From Isoetes taiwanensis (taxonomy: Eukaryota > Streptophyta > Lycopodiopsida > Isoetales > Isoetaceae), in assembly GCA_021234155.1 (NCBI GenBank), contig JAJEKV010000009.1, positions 11,230,546 through 11,294,545 on the forward strand: DNA of 64,000 bases, written 5' to 3'. Position 1 is the first letter of the stretch. Every line of letters begins with the position of its first letter. The translations under genes and the position numbers were made by a program. The notes beneath the pieces are model-generated. The model searched no databases and was not told the DNA's origin. It saw only the letters and a program-made list of their open reading frames with translations. This document shows, piece after piece, positions 44,062 to 55,660 of the stretch.

Positions 44062-45582
44062 CGCGGACGCCCCTACTCATATACTCTGCACTCACCGTAT
44101 ACAAAACAGAGTTCATCCCCATACCAGCTCCATACCGATACATGGCCCTCCATATATCATCAATGCAACCGTGATGAGTTCCAAAGGGGGGAAGAATGAA
44201 GGGGTCATTTTACCCCTCGCCTCCCTCGGGGCCTACCTAGGCTGCGAAGCGTAAAACATACATGTCGTAAGATACAACATCATCACATATCCACCTCGGA
44301 AGGGTGGCTCATCCACATCTGCATAGACAAAGATCAGTATATCACATGGGGAATCCTACCCGAGGCTCGCATCTGTGGGAGGACTGACGGCTTGGGTCTC
44401 CAGAGTTCATTTCAGACAGAATTCATGACAATGGATTTGGCTGGCATGAGAACATGGCATAGGGTAGTCCACTCCATCCGCCCCTCCTGTGCACACTTTG
44501 CAGAGTAGGTTGAAGAGTGTTGGGACCTGACTGTAGCCCGTCGGATGCATAGCTAAAGGGGCTATTCCTGGGTTGCATCTCCCCAGTTCCGATGGGGCAT
44601 GTAGGGATCACTCCCTCCAGAGATCTCCATGCTGACTCAAGGTGACTAGAGGGCCACTGCCCTTATTCGACTTGAACCCAATGGAGAGTGACGCATCACC
44701 CCACGGGTGTCGAGCCCATGCCTTACCCACACTCAGTGGCAAGCCATTAGACCTAGTCCACAGTGATCCCCAGTAGACTTTACACACCAGAGGGATCGTT
44801 CAAGAGTCAGAACACAAACCTCCTTCTGAGCCAGTCTGGCCCCTTCACCCACAACCAGGTGGGGTTCTTGTACACAGGCCGAAATTACAGTGTGCTAAGG
44901 AGGCTAGCTAGGAGCATCCACTACCAGGCTTTAGGGTTTCTACCCCCCCTTCCCAATACAATGAGTCCACAGAGATACATCATTCATATACATCACAGAA
45001 GAACTAAGAACTATATCTAATCTATATCATAGAGTTAGGTTCCTTAGTTAGAGCTTGGTGTCTGGGGATCTAATTGGATGCTATGGGCAATTTAATAGGC
45101 TAAACCTATTGGTTCGATGACTGGAAGACGGTTTAGGCTATTAAATTGACTAAATACCTGGTCTCTGGCTTGCTCCTCTTGATCCGAATGCGTCCATGTC
45201 GCTGTCTTGCTTGGGGATGCGGTCGAAACGGGAATCTGACGAGCTAGAGTGCTCGGGCAGATCTTGGGAGTCGGAATTGACTCTTGAGGCGCGCGAACTG
45301 GAGCTCGGAAGGTTCGTGGACGAAAAAGGGAAAATTTAGGGTTTGGTTGCCTTACATAGGCTATCAGTTAGGGTTAGGGTTTCCATGACCCTTGGTATGC
45401 CTCTTAAAGGTTAATGGTTTCAAGTGCGCACATTAGTAAGTGTGCGCACCCTTGCAAGTTGTCCCCTAAGGCGCCACTTGCTTGGCTACACGTCGGCGTA
45501 CACGTCGATTGGAATGGCGTGTACGCGTGACGGTGCAGTACGGTATACGTCTTGAGACTGTATATCGTACTGGAACGTCACA
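44062..45582 (-). repeat. 5' LTR of copy 1
   Basis: 1521 bp, homologous to 22382-23861. From about 44400 onward the two are nearly identical. The first 330 bp (44062-44390) differ by CTG/CCG-type changes and small indels. Ends GGAACGTCACA, then the GACTA duplication. Confidence 0.95.
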
Positions 45583-45587
45583 GACTA

Positions 45588-47524
45588 CCCCTTTGGTGAA
45601 CTTTCTCCTTGCTAATATATCCCTTGTTGTTTCGTTGGGCAAACTGCTTTTCCTCTGTTGCAGACAAGCTTCCTTCTTGCTAATATATTCCTTAGTGTTT
45701 CGTCGGGGCAGGTCATGATGCACCCTGTAGGTTTTCAAATTTGCCATAATCTTAAGGTAACTAAGTACCTGTGCTTTCTTGTATGTTTTATTGTTTGACC
45801 TTGTTGAATAGGTGGGGACTCCGATGAGCCCAATGCGGCTAAAGGTGGAAATCCTTCATCCCTCTAGTTTTTGAGGCTTAAGACAGAGGCCACAACGGAC
45901 CGAGCTGTTATACCACTTCCAAGGCTGGTTAAACCTGTTTTTTTTGTACTTGGTTATGTTGAATCTAATAAATTTCATGGTTGTGTTAACGGTAATGTGA
46001 ATTATCAGCTTTGTACCATTAACTCGTAAAAACGTCCTTTCTTATTCTTTGGAAAATTTATTGGCCCTTGATGGAGAATATCACATGGAACATTCTACCA
46101 TTTAAGGGCTACAATGTACCAATTGAATAAGGGCCATAAAAGAGTACAAAAAGGTGCGCTATCAATCTTGTTAATTTGGGATTTTCCAGTTCGATGGAAA
46201 ATACTTTTTGGTTTTTTTTAAGATGGATTTGCTAAGGTTATAGAGATTTTCTTCGCCGAAAAACGTTCCGATCTTCCAAATATCGAAGAAAAATTTTAAG
46301 TGCGATTTTGGGTTTTTGGCATTTATTTGGCTCGACCCGTGGATACGCCATGGATGCCACATGCCATCAAGAATCGGCGGCATCTGTCATGGCCAATAAA
46401 GATATCCCCAAAGGGATTATGAAGATGGGGCACTTTTTGACCTCCATTTTCCTCATTTTCTTTGTTAACTTTTTGGTGCATTTCTGGCTAAATCATAGAC
46501 AGGGGTTTCGCACGGCTTGAGCAAAATAAGAGCTTCTAGCGCTAAGTTTTACCCAACATCGGCCTCTATCTGATTCAATTTCCAAGTAGGCAAACCGAGC
46601 ATGGCCTTGCAGATTGTGGTAATCTATTTGGTGGTCAAATCATTTCAGCCAGTGATATTTTGAATTGCAAGTTTTTATTTTGCCATTATTAATCTTCATT
46701 TTAGCGATGGCTGCAAATGTTCTTTACCATGGGTAAGCGCTTCCATCGCAGAACTATTCTTATAGCCTTTCACATGATCAATGAAATTTAGAGTTATTAA
46801 TTAGGATTAGTCATCTCTAGACTACAAGATTCACAGTTTGCAGAGTTTGTGCAAGCTGCTTTTATCTGCTCAATGCTTAATGCTGACATCCTAGATTTCA
46901 AGAGAACTGCATCCATGACCCATCCACCTAATGATTTTATATCGAGATCCATCTGAACTGTTGCTTCGAAATTCTGAGGTGAGAGATGCCAGTTTCTGTT
47001 GTAGATAATTGCCCTTCAAAATTCTGGAGGTATTAGATGCATGTTTGAGTCATATTGACTGAACTTCCATCTTAACCAGCCAAATTGGTAAATTTTTTCA
47101 TTTCAATATGAATCTGCTAATACGTTATAGTGCTTATGTAAAGGTAAAATATTTTATGCAAAGTATCAGTGGAGAGGCAAAGCTGGTCGTTTATTAGCAA
47201 TGACCTTCTGGTACTGGGAAAACCACACTTCTCAATGTTTTAGCTGGACAATTATCATCATCGAATCGATTGAAGTTAATTGGGCTTCTTTACTTCAACG
47301 GCAATCCATGTTCATCCCCACCCCACAGGTCTGCTAACATCCACATTCTCTCATGTCTGATTTTTTAAAATATGGGAAAATGGGTGATACATGAGCATTC
47401 TAAGAGAAACATTAATATGATCAAGTAAGAAAGTCATACAGTATGTCTAAGCCTTGATATTATCAAAGAGAGAGCTAAAAGTAAACCTTGACCTTTATTT
47501 ATAGCAAAAATTTATAGCAACTTA
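45588..47524. other. Intergenic, no gene recognised
   Basis: The first 150 bp contain a duplicated CTTGCTAATATAT motif (45608 and 45676). A minus-strand piece at 46383-46171 and a plus-strand piece at 46308-46520 lack family resemblance. A/T-rich to the LINE at 47525. Confidence 0.4.
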
Positions 47525-48741
47525 TACCAGGGACAGGAGGTAGAGGTGGCTCCGACCTACAAGTACTTGGGGATTGAGTTCTCAACTACCACTCATTGGG
47601 ATGCAGCTATCAGGTTGCGGGTCACGGCGGGTTGGAAAGCACTATATGCCATGCAGAACAACAGCCACAAGGCGGAGTTGTATGCCTGGGGCCACCAGTC
47701 ACATTTGTTTCGGGCCTTGGTCGAGCCGGTCCTTTTGTATGGGGCAGAAGTGTGGGGTCCGGTGATATCCCTCAACACCTAGAATGACCTCGAGCAGGCG
47801 CAGAAGGCCTTCTTGGCGCGAGCCCTGGGGGTAAAGTCCACAGTTCCGTACCAGATCCTACTCCAGGAGACAGGCTTTCTACCCCTCCAACGGGCAGCAT
47901 TAGAACGCCATATCGTTTACTTCCAAAAGGTGGTCGCTATGGCTGATACACGCTTGCCCCACCTTGCTTTGGCCACGGTGATGGGTCCCCAACGCCTGAA
48001 ATCCTGCAAAGACAAGCAAGCTCAGTGGTTCTCACGCTGGGGTGTGCAGGCAAACAGATGCGTCCAGGTCAGGACAAAGAAAGATCGCGAGGCACTTAAA
48101 CTGTACCTGGATACTACTTTCCTTCGCCAGCTCTGGGATGCAGAGGCTCTGACGCACGTTAAGCTGGCACACTATCAGCAGCAAGTCAATCCTAGGCTCA
48201 CAAGAGGCCCACACCAGTACTTGTACACCCAGCTGCCCATGAAGAAGCACAGACTTATCGCTTCCATTCGCACGGGTGCACATCGCCTCCGCATTGAAAC
48301 AGGGCGTTGGGCTCGGGAACCACGAGAGCAAAGGCTTTGCCAGTGTTGTCAGCAGGGCGCGATTGAGGATGAATGTCATGCCCTCCAGATCTGCCCAGCA
48401 TTTGACCATATTCGAGAGCGATATGTTCGATTACTAGTGCCTGGGCAGCCGTTGCATCAGCTATTGACTACGGCGTCAGTGGGATTGTTGGGGTCATACC
48501 TCCAGGAGGTTATGGATGCACGGACTCGTTTATGTCCTACGGGATGGTATTGAACTGTCTTATGCCATTGTACAGTGTGTCAGCATGCTTATTACTGCTA
48601 AGGTTTTTCCCTCGAAAACCCTTCAGGGCGGGGGTTTTTTAATCCTGTCAGTAATACGCTTGCTGCCCTCTTTTTGTTTGGGTCCCATAGGCTAATTGGT
48701 CTCCGTGGACACTAAAAACCTATTCTATTCTATTCTATTCT
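47525..48741 (+). mobile_element. LINE, 5'-truncated: RT C terminus, zinc knuckle and 3' tail
   Basis: The frame from about 47525 to 48553 begins GQEVEVAPTYKYLGIEF, the RT thumb start of non-LTR elements, passes YGAEVWGPVISLN, meets one in-frame TAG (47780-47782) and continues through FLARALGVKSTVPYQILLQE to CQCC-x8-HALQIC, a C-terminal CCHC finger, ending LCPTGWY. The 3' UTR carries the family signature (TTTTTCCCTCGAAAACCC, GGCGGGGGTTTTTTAATCC, TTGGTCTCCGTGGACACTAA) and ends in a TATTC repeat tail. Copies of this tail at 11.0, 11.5, 52.1 and 57.7 kb belong to the same family. The catalytic RT part is missing. Confidence 0.9.
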
Positions 48742-50879
48742 TTTATTTCATATGATTTGCATATGATAAACTATTAAGAAGCTATTATGATGCTCCGAAC
48801 ATGCATGCAGATTTCCATTTTCACACAATGAATAGAAAGACCCTTATTACTTGCTCTGAGCTATGTTCCCTTAGTTGCTTTTGAAGCTAGAGAGATATGG
48901 CTTCTGTAATTATAGATCCATCTATAGACACCCACATCGATTTAACGGTATTGTAAGTGCAATTCTTTAAGTCCCAGTCATGTCTTGCGGTCCTTTATTG
49001 TAACTGTGTTTTACCTCAAAGGATATGCAAAAGACTATCATCATTAAAAATCATAATATTTTCATTGTACTTCATTCATGTGTTCCAATACAATTTAGTT
49101 TACCTTTGGCTTGCAAGCCTATAATATTTGTGGCCAAATGATCCTATTTCTATTGTATGGCATACTTAAACCTTGATTTTGGTATTATTGAGGTTTAGAT
49201 TTTGCATATTTCTTATGGTTTGAGCTTCTTTTATCTTAATGCTAGAGATCTCAATTTTACCTTGATTCATTCACAACTTTTATACATTCAACAAATAAGC
49301 CCTAATACTATAATATTTGGTTTCTTTCATGCCAACTTATAAGGCATCTCTTGTGTACACCTTTTAATAGGGCTTTCAACATTCGCTACAAGAGGTAGTT
49401 CCTAAGAGCATTTATAATGCAGGTATGGGTCAAAAAACTGGTGCACTTGCTGATTAACTGATAGAATGCAAAGTGCACAATGAGAAGTGATTGATATACG
49501 CTGGCCACAATAAACCGGCCATAGGCAGTGGATTGGCCATTGATAAACTGATCATTTGGATTTAAAAAAAATCAGAGGATGGAAAAAGGATTTATCTTAG
49601 ATTCTGCTTGCAAGTCATAATAGGTAAAAAAAATTAAATAAATGCTACATGTTCTTGAATTGTAAAGTTCTCTCTCCTCGATAAATCCATGGGCATTGCA
49701 TACCAATATCCAGGTCATATACTTTAAGACTTGAGGGCTTAATCTAATAAAAATAAACTTATAACATGGTTAGCAGGCTTGCCTAAGCCCCCCACAACAA
49801 TCTGTGAAATTCTAGCCTATCTATGTGTATGCCATATCATGCTAAAAATGATATAGCATGATTTCATCCTTTAGATACTCTAATTTGTAATCCAACGACC
49901 ATGAAAATTAATAATTCTTTGAAATTTATCTTCGATAGTTGAAGTAATTAGGAACTGTTTTTTCCGTCCCCTCCTTCCATACGACTATTTGGCAGGATTT
50001 AGAATGCATGACATGTGGTAGCTCCTGGATATTTCAATATTCACTTATCTCATAATTTGAGGGATTATGTTGAGACAGTTTTGTGTGTCTTTAAATTCGT
50101 TAAGAGGACGAAGCCAAGTTAAGAGAAGAAAGAATCTATCAAATGTGTAAGTTAGACTATCTTTTCATTTTGAAGCAGCTCACGAGCTTTGCCAAACTAC
50201 CATTCTATTTGGGTAAGAGTACTAAGAAATAGAAAGCAAATGATCACTCTAAAAAGCGTTAGAAAGGCTAAGAATCCACATGAAATCTTTTCAGAAAAAG
50301 AATTAGGGCCACTGGGTACATAGAAGACACAATAGCGGGTAAAAGCATGAAAGGGTATACGTACATCGTATTGAATTGAAGGACGAATTCATGTTTTTTC
50401 GGGCTACATTTTGGGTGTATAGTGCGATACTCCAATTTGTTTTTTTGTGGCAGGTCCGCAATGATTTCAAGAACATCCCCTGACAACCCACCGCCGGAAT
50501 TCTTGGCGCGCCGAATCAAATCTAGTTTGAATGAATCTGTCCCTCCCTTTCCAAAATTCCCCCTTCCTAGAACGTTCACCAAACAAGAATTCCGCAAGAA
50601 AGATGAAGGATTTCACAAGAATTCTATAAGGAATTCCAATCAATTTCATTTTTACAGATGGAGGGCGAGAACTCCATTGCAAGTGCTGGTTCTAAACGCA
50701 GGTATTCTGACATTGGGCTGTGTTACGCCAGAAACAAATAAAGCAGCATGTTGATAGATCAGTGGATTGCATTCTCAATTGTTTCCAACCGTTTCGTCCA
50801 GATCAAAGAGTAGTTTTTGGTGCTCGTTTGCTGTAAGATGCTAGGCTTTTTTCCATGGAATAATCTAAGGGCCTTACCC
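48742..50879. other. A/T-rich intergenic with one possible exon
   Basis: No confident gene to about 50420. At about 50471-50658 a plus-strand piece (PPEFLARRIKSSLNESVPPF, KFPLPRTFTKQEFRKKDEGF) is followed by an acceptor-like TTTTTACAG and ATGGAGGGCGAGAACTCC. It may be a 5' exon of the transposase-like fragment at 51.4 kb, but this is unproven. Confidence 0.3.
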
Positions 50880-51440
50880 ATTTGGCAATTTTTTAGCAAG
50901 TTTTGGAAAAATATTGGCTAAAGTAAATGGAAAAAATTGGGAAAAAAATAATAATTTTAGCTTAACTTTTTTCGGGACTGCACCAACCCTGGAGCTCTTT
51001 AGCCAAATGCTAGAAAGTAAGAGAGTGAAGTTTTGTATTGTTTAGCTAAACCATAGAAACTTTTAGAATGAAGTTTGGACTAGCTTAGCTAATATCATTC
51101 TAGTTTATAAGAAATATATGATTAGTAGTTTAGTTTCTAGCATTATAAAGTAATTTGAGTCATAACTTAGCATTATTTTAGAATGTTTTCACAAAGAAAA
51201 TGATTAAAATAAGTGGAAACAATTGGAAAAAAGTATAGTAATTTGACTTAATATTTTCCGTTGGCCACACCATAGAAATTTTTGGGATGATGTTTGGGTT
51301 AGTTTAGCTAAACACTAGAAAGTATGAGAGGCAAAATATGTAGAGTTTAGCTAAACCTCAGAAAGTTTTGGGATTAAAATCGAGCAAGTTTAGCTAAAGT
51401 CATTCTAGCTAATAAGAAATATGCGATTAGTAATTTATTC
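50880..51440. repeat. Diverged direct duplication, period about 300 bp
   Basis: Two homologous blocks, about 50885-51125 and 51190-51430, share TTTAGCTAAAC(A)CTAGAAAGT, AACCATAGAAACTTTTAGAATG versus AACCTCAGAAAGTTTTGGGAT, and CATTCTAG, ATAAGAAATATRYGATTAGT. Imperfect and non-coding. Confidence 0.65.
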
Positions 51441-51444
51441 CCTG

Positions 51445-51840
51445 CTTTTTTCTTTTTTCGAACCTGTGATTGGAAATCCTTCTGAAGTTATTGTTATGAA
51501 ATCAATGATCGCGAACTTGAAAGATGGGCTTCAAGACGTAAAGTCTGCTAATAGCAAAGACAAGTTGGCTGCAAAACATTCGTTGTTATCAATGATTGTT
51601 GAAAAAAAAAGGAGATATAAACAAGACTGTTTCTTCAAAAAACTAAGAAATCTATCCAAAGCTGCAGCAAAAAGGATCAAATGGAGCGAACATGTAGGCT
51701 TTTGGCAGGGAGGAGGCGAAGATCCAATAGAATCGATGACTCAATCAAACATTAAGTTCATGAATTTTGGCTTGATAATAACAAAGATTCATCGAAGGTT
51801 AGAGACTGAAGAGGAGAACACAAGCCATACAATACCTTGA
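51445..51840 (+). pseudogene. Transposase-like N-terminal fragment (second locus)
   Basis: Reads IANLKDGLQDVKSANSKDKL, AAKHSLLSMIVEKKRRYKQD, LRNLSKAAAKRIKWSEHVGF and ends at 51838-51840. The LKDGLQ(D/G)VK motif is shared with the minus-strand gene at 6.1-9.2 kb (8876-8664), so both derive from the same Cys-rich SGHGKG-type family. The conserved C-terminal domains are absent, cut off close to a LINE tail that begins at about 51927. Confidence 0.55.
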
Positions 51841-51926
51841 CATCACACAGATTTGTTCTTGCAATTGAATCAATTTTCATTGGAATTTGCAATTAAATCA
51901 ATTCTCATTGGAGTCTTATGTTTTCA

Positions 51927-52163
51927 GGAGGTTATGGATGCACGAACTCGTTTGTGTCCTATGGGACGGTATTGAACTGTCCTGTGCAATTGTACAGTGT
52001 GCCAGCATGCTTATTACTGCTAAGGTTTTTCCCTCGAAAACCCTTCGGGGCAGGGGTTTTTTAATCCTGTCAGTAATACGCTTGCTGCTCTCTTTTTGTT
52101 TGGGTCCCATAGGCCAATTGGTCTCCGTGGACGCTAAAAACCTATTCTATTCTATTCTATTCT
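51927..52163 (+). mobile_element. LINE 3' end, severely 5'-truncated
   Basis: From GAGGTTATGGATGCACGAAC it matches 48507-48741 base for base with few differences, including the ORF stop (GACGGTATTGAACTG) and the TATTC tail. Only the last dozen codons and the 3' UTR were inserted. Confidence 0.92.
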
Positions 52164-53263
52164 CAATTCTTTCATGAGAGATTGTGGCGTAGTAGTGGTG
52201 ATCAATTCCAAAAGCTGGTAAGCCAGAGTGTATACCATGCCAATTGTTCTGATTAATGATCCAGAATGTCCTGCATTATACTTTTATTTGTATAAGTAAT
52301 GATTCTAAAATGTCCATAGATTCCAAATTTCTTGGATCATATCAGAAGTTATTCTATAAATGGGTTTAGGCCTGTCTACAGAACCAAATTCGTTCTTGTC
52401 AAATTTCTTTTTGGATTTGTTGGCTACAAAACCTTGGCCGCGTATGCTACAAAATTGAATAAGCCCATGTGTAGTGGCGATGCTATGATAGTATTTGTCA
52501 CATTCAAATACTAAGGCACCTCTGATACCTCTGTTGCTATGGCTTTGAAACCATGTTTTCGTGGTTGTCCGTGATCGGAGCTACTCTCTTTTTCTTTTCC
52601 TTTTTAATTATTTTTTTGTGAAACCATGCAGAAAGAAAGTAGACGAAATTATAGGAGAATTATGAAAGCAGACGGAATTATATGAGTAGTATGCAAATCG
52701 ACAGCTGATTAATCAAATAGAACTGTACAAGAAACTGGACTACAGATAGAGGAAAAATTTTGGCAAATGAGTTGCTAAGGTAGAATATTTACCTAGATTC
52801 TCTCAAAAGACAGAGATGGTGCTAAAGAATCCAAGATATAAGCGCCATGGAAAGCTTCACCTTTTTTTGCAAAGAAGTGGAATTCTACTTGTTTTGCAAA
52901 GAAGTGGAACTGGGTTGTCTCCAGTTGTTTTTTTGTATTGAAAAAAAAAATGAACATTTTTATTTTGGTGTGTTATGGGATTTGTGCTATATTTAATAGT
53001 TTATGTCTTATTCATGAACTTGTCAATTTTTTTTGAATTTGTATTTCTTTTCTATACCAAAAAAACCATCTCTCATAACACACCAAAACAAAAAACTTCG
53101 AACTATCCCCAACATAGATGCAATTTTCTCTGATAAAAATCTATAATAATCCCATGAAAACAAGACAGCTTGGAGTATTGGAAAGGAAAATAAGCATCTT
53201 GACATGAAGGCCATTTTAGAGTGCCAACAGGCAAATGTCAAGGAAATAAGATAAATATCTAAA
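52164..53263. other. A/T-rich intergenic
   Basis: No gene recognised. T-rich and A-rich runs at about 52595 and 52940. Confidence 0.4.
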
Positions 53264-54653
53264 TGTGATGCTCCCCGCGTAACATACGATACCCCATTGT
53301 ATATCCCATGGGAAATTCCCCATCCGACAGCAACTGCCGTATGGACCCTTTGTCTACCCTGCTCCTGGGATGGCCAGTCCACAAGAAGAGAACACGGAGA
53401 TGTCTTGCATGCTCATCCCATATGGGCTCCTATAATAGCAGAAGCAACATATCTATATCAGCACTAGCAATAATGATAACAATCATCTACCATGAAGGGT
53501 AGCGCAATCCATCCATAGATCCATCTGATACATCAATACATTAGTACATCAATAACGCTCCTACCCAGGCTCAAACTCGTGGGAAAAGTAGACTGACGGC
53601 TGGGGTCTCAAAATAGAATAGACTGAATTATGGCAATGACTTGGGCTGGCAATAGACGCTAGAGTTGACCACTCCATCCGTCCCTCATGTTCATACTATG
53701 CAAATAGGCTAAATCAGGCTCCGCCGAGACTGTAACCTGCCGGAGACGCAATCTCTTGGTATCACCCAATGAGACTACTCCGAGTTGCATTCCCTCGGTC
53801 CGATGAGGTAGGAAGGTTTGCATCTCCCCATCCCAGAGTGCAATGGCTAGAGGATCGTGGTGACACACATCCTTCTTTGACTGAACTCCCCAAAACAAGA
53901 GCCAGACCTCTTGAGAGTCAAGGCGACTCCATTGACCCAAGGAGTATTGGCTTCATACCCAATCCTTTCGAAGTAGCTGACTATAAGCCTAGCCCGCTAT
54001 GGATCCCTAGTAGCCGTGCTCAGCGGGGACCTCCATCTGCTTTGCCACTGACCCCGTTGTGTGGTGCTAAGTCACTTCATACCCTCCATAGTCTAGTGGG
54101 CTCTATGCACAAGCCACATATAATAGGAACTACGGGGTCTAAATTAGGAGCATCATTTAAATAATGGCTACTAGGTTTGTTCCCCCCTTCCCAATACAAG
54201 AGGAGCAAACATGAGATCAACAACATCATATATCCACATCACATGATAAATGACAAGAATAACATCTAATCCTAATCACATGCATCTAACTTACAGTTAG
54301 GGTTTGATTAGAGTTCAAAATATAAACCGAGGGTCCTAGAATGGCTCTACTAGAGATACAAGACGCTAATTCATCTGGAATGCTAACTTCCAGATGATCT
54401 ACTAAGGAGACTACTCAAAATACTTGCTCTGGAGGAACTTCCGCCAGCTCCTAGTGTCTCCATCGCCATGCATGTGTTTTGCAGTAGCTTTCACTTCTCT
54501 TGAGGCGCACGTGCTCCTGGGGCCGCTACGCTAGGCTGCGCTGCAGAAACGATCTTCGAAACGAAGTTACGACGCTGAGGTCAAGGACTGCTGGAGCCAG
54601 AAAATGATCTAGGTCTAGGGTTTGGCCCTTAGGGGCAGGGCTGACACGTCACA
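53264..54653 (-). repeat. Diverged LTR related to the H3-bearing element
   Basis: Starts TGTGATGCTCCCCGCG and ends GACACGTCACA, the same TGTGA...TCACA termini, about 1390 bp. Internal blocks align in order with the 22382 LTR: GACTGACGGCTGGGGTCTC, CACTCCATCCG(T/C)CCCTC, GAGTTGCATTCCC, GATGAGGTAGGAAGG, GACTGAACTCC. No matching 5-bp duplication was found (CTAAA versus TCATA). A PPT-like CCCCCTCCCCACAC lies about 115 bp beyond the right end, followed by an RT fragment, so this is probably the remaining 3' end of a deleted element rather than a clean solo LTR. Confidence 0.7.
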
Positions 54654-54789
54654 TCATATGGCTCCAATGATATGCATCCGTATGGCATGTCGCCAATAGG
54701 ATGGAGCCACATGGAAATGGTTCTATATCTAAGGTTGATCAAGTTATATATAATGACTTAGTCATGCCCCCTCCCCACACTAATGTAAG

Positions 54790-54900
54790 TCTAGATGAGG
54801 ATGTCATCGAAGAAAATGATAATGAACTCATCCAAAAAGTCTCTAAAGATATCGTTCATTAACCTCATAAAGGTTGTGGGACTACTGCATGAGATACTAG
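54790..54900 (-). pseudogene. Gypsy reverse transcriptase fragment
   Basis: Minus strand reads [20 protein letters not shown] and then IIFFDDILI, the catalytic region of Gypsy RT, closely resembling the corresponding part of copy 1 pol (about 27100-27030). Flanking sequence is not coding. Fits a deleted relative together with the LTR to its left. Confidence 0.85.
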
Positions 54901-55660
54901 GTTGTGCAGACTTTGCAAGCGGGCGCCATGATCTATCTCTGCAACCGAGACACCAGCCTGTGCAAAGGCACTAAAGCACACCTCTGCTTCATAGAATACA
55001 TTATCAAGAGGCAATTGAACGTCCATTCAATATCCAAGGGCCTGCAACCCTTTCATGTAATCGCTTGAAATGGACACCAAAGAGGGAGGTATCTGATATT
55101 GAAGCAGCACCAAAACCCTAGCCGATGAGCTGTGCCATCTCGCCTAAAGTTATCCTCCTTTCTTCTGATGAAAATCATTTTCTTGATTTGAAGTTGAAGG
55201 CAAATCTTATGTATTATGTAGTGTTTGATGTCTATTTCAAAAACCAATGTATTAAGGCCAAAGTAAAAGCTAATTGATTTGAAGTTGATGAGAAGGAAAA
55301 TATTAGAAACCAATATGTTGGTAGCATTGCAAATAGAAATGTAGAAGAGTGCCCAACAATTTGTCTAAAGGTAATGGATATATGTACAAATTCTATAGTT
55401 CAAGATTTGATTTGATAGATATACACTGCATCCCACTAGCACTTTCATTATGTACAAATTCTAAAGTTCAAGATTTGATTTGGTAAATTTGAAGCAAGCA
55501 AAAAGAATTCTGCAAACAATCTAGCATCCCTCTAGTATTTCCATTATGCAAGAAGTTTAAAATTGTGTCTCCCTAGATGATGTATATGGATGCTACTTAA
55601 AAAGTGCCCATGGATAACTATGCCCAATTTTTTACTGCATGCATGAATTAAGAATTTTAT
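54901..55660. other. No gene recognised
   Basis: A/T-rich. A short duplication TACAAATTCTAAAGTTCAAGATTTG recurs at about 55385 and 55447. Nothing else supported. Confidence 0.4.

Larger units (their letters stand above)
22382..45582 (-). mobile_element. Complete 23.2-kb chromovirus-type LTR retrotransposon carrying a histone H3-like gene (copy 1)
   Basis: Both ends are LTRs with TGTGACG...CGTCACA termini, flanked by the 5-bp duplication GACTA (22377-22381 and 45583-45587). A tRNA-Met PBS lies next to the right LTR and a PPT next to the left LTR, so the element reads on the minus strand. Contents in element order: H3-like gene, ORF-B, gag, then RT, RNase H, integrase and chromodomain. The gag zinc knuckle and the aspartic protease are missing: the frame passes from the gag C terminus almost directly into the RT N terminus. 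An 11-kb foreign element is nested in the leader, so the element proper is about 12.2 kb. The LTRs are similar beyond 44.4 kb, which suggests a fairly recent insertion. A diverged relative is at 58.5 kb onward. Confidence 0.95.
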
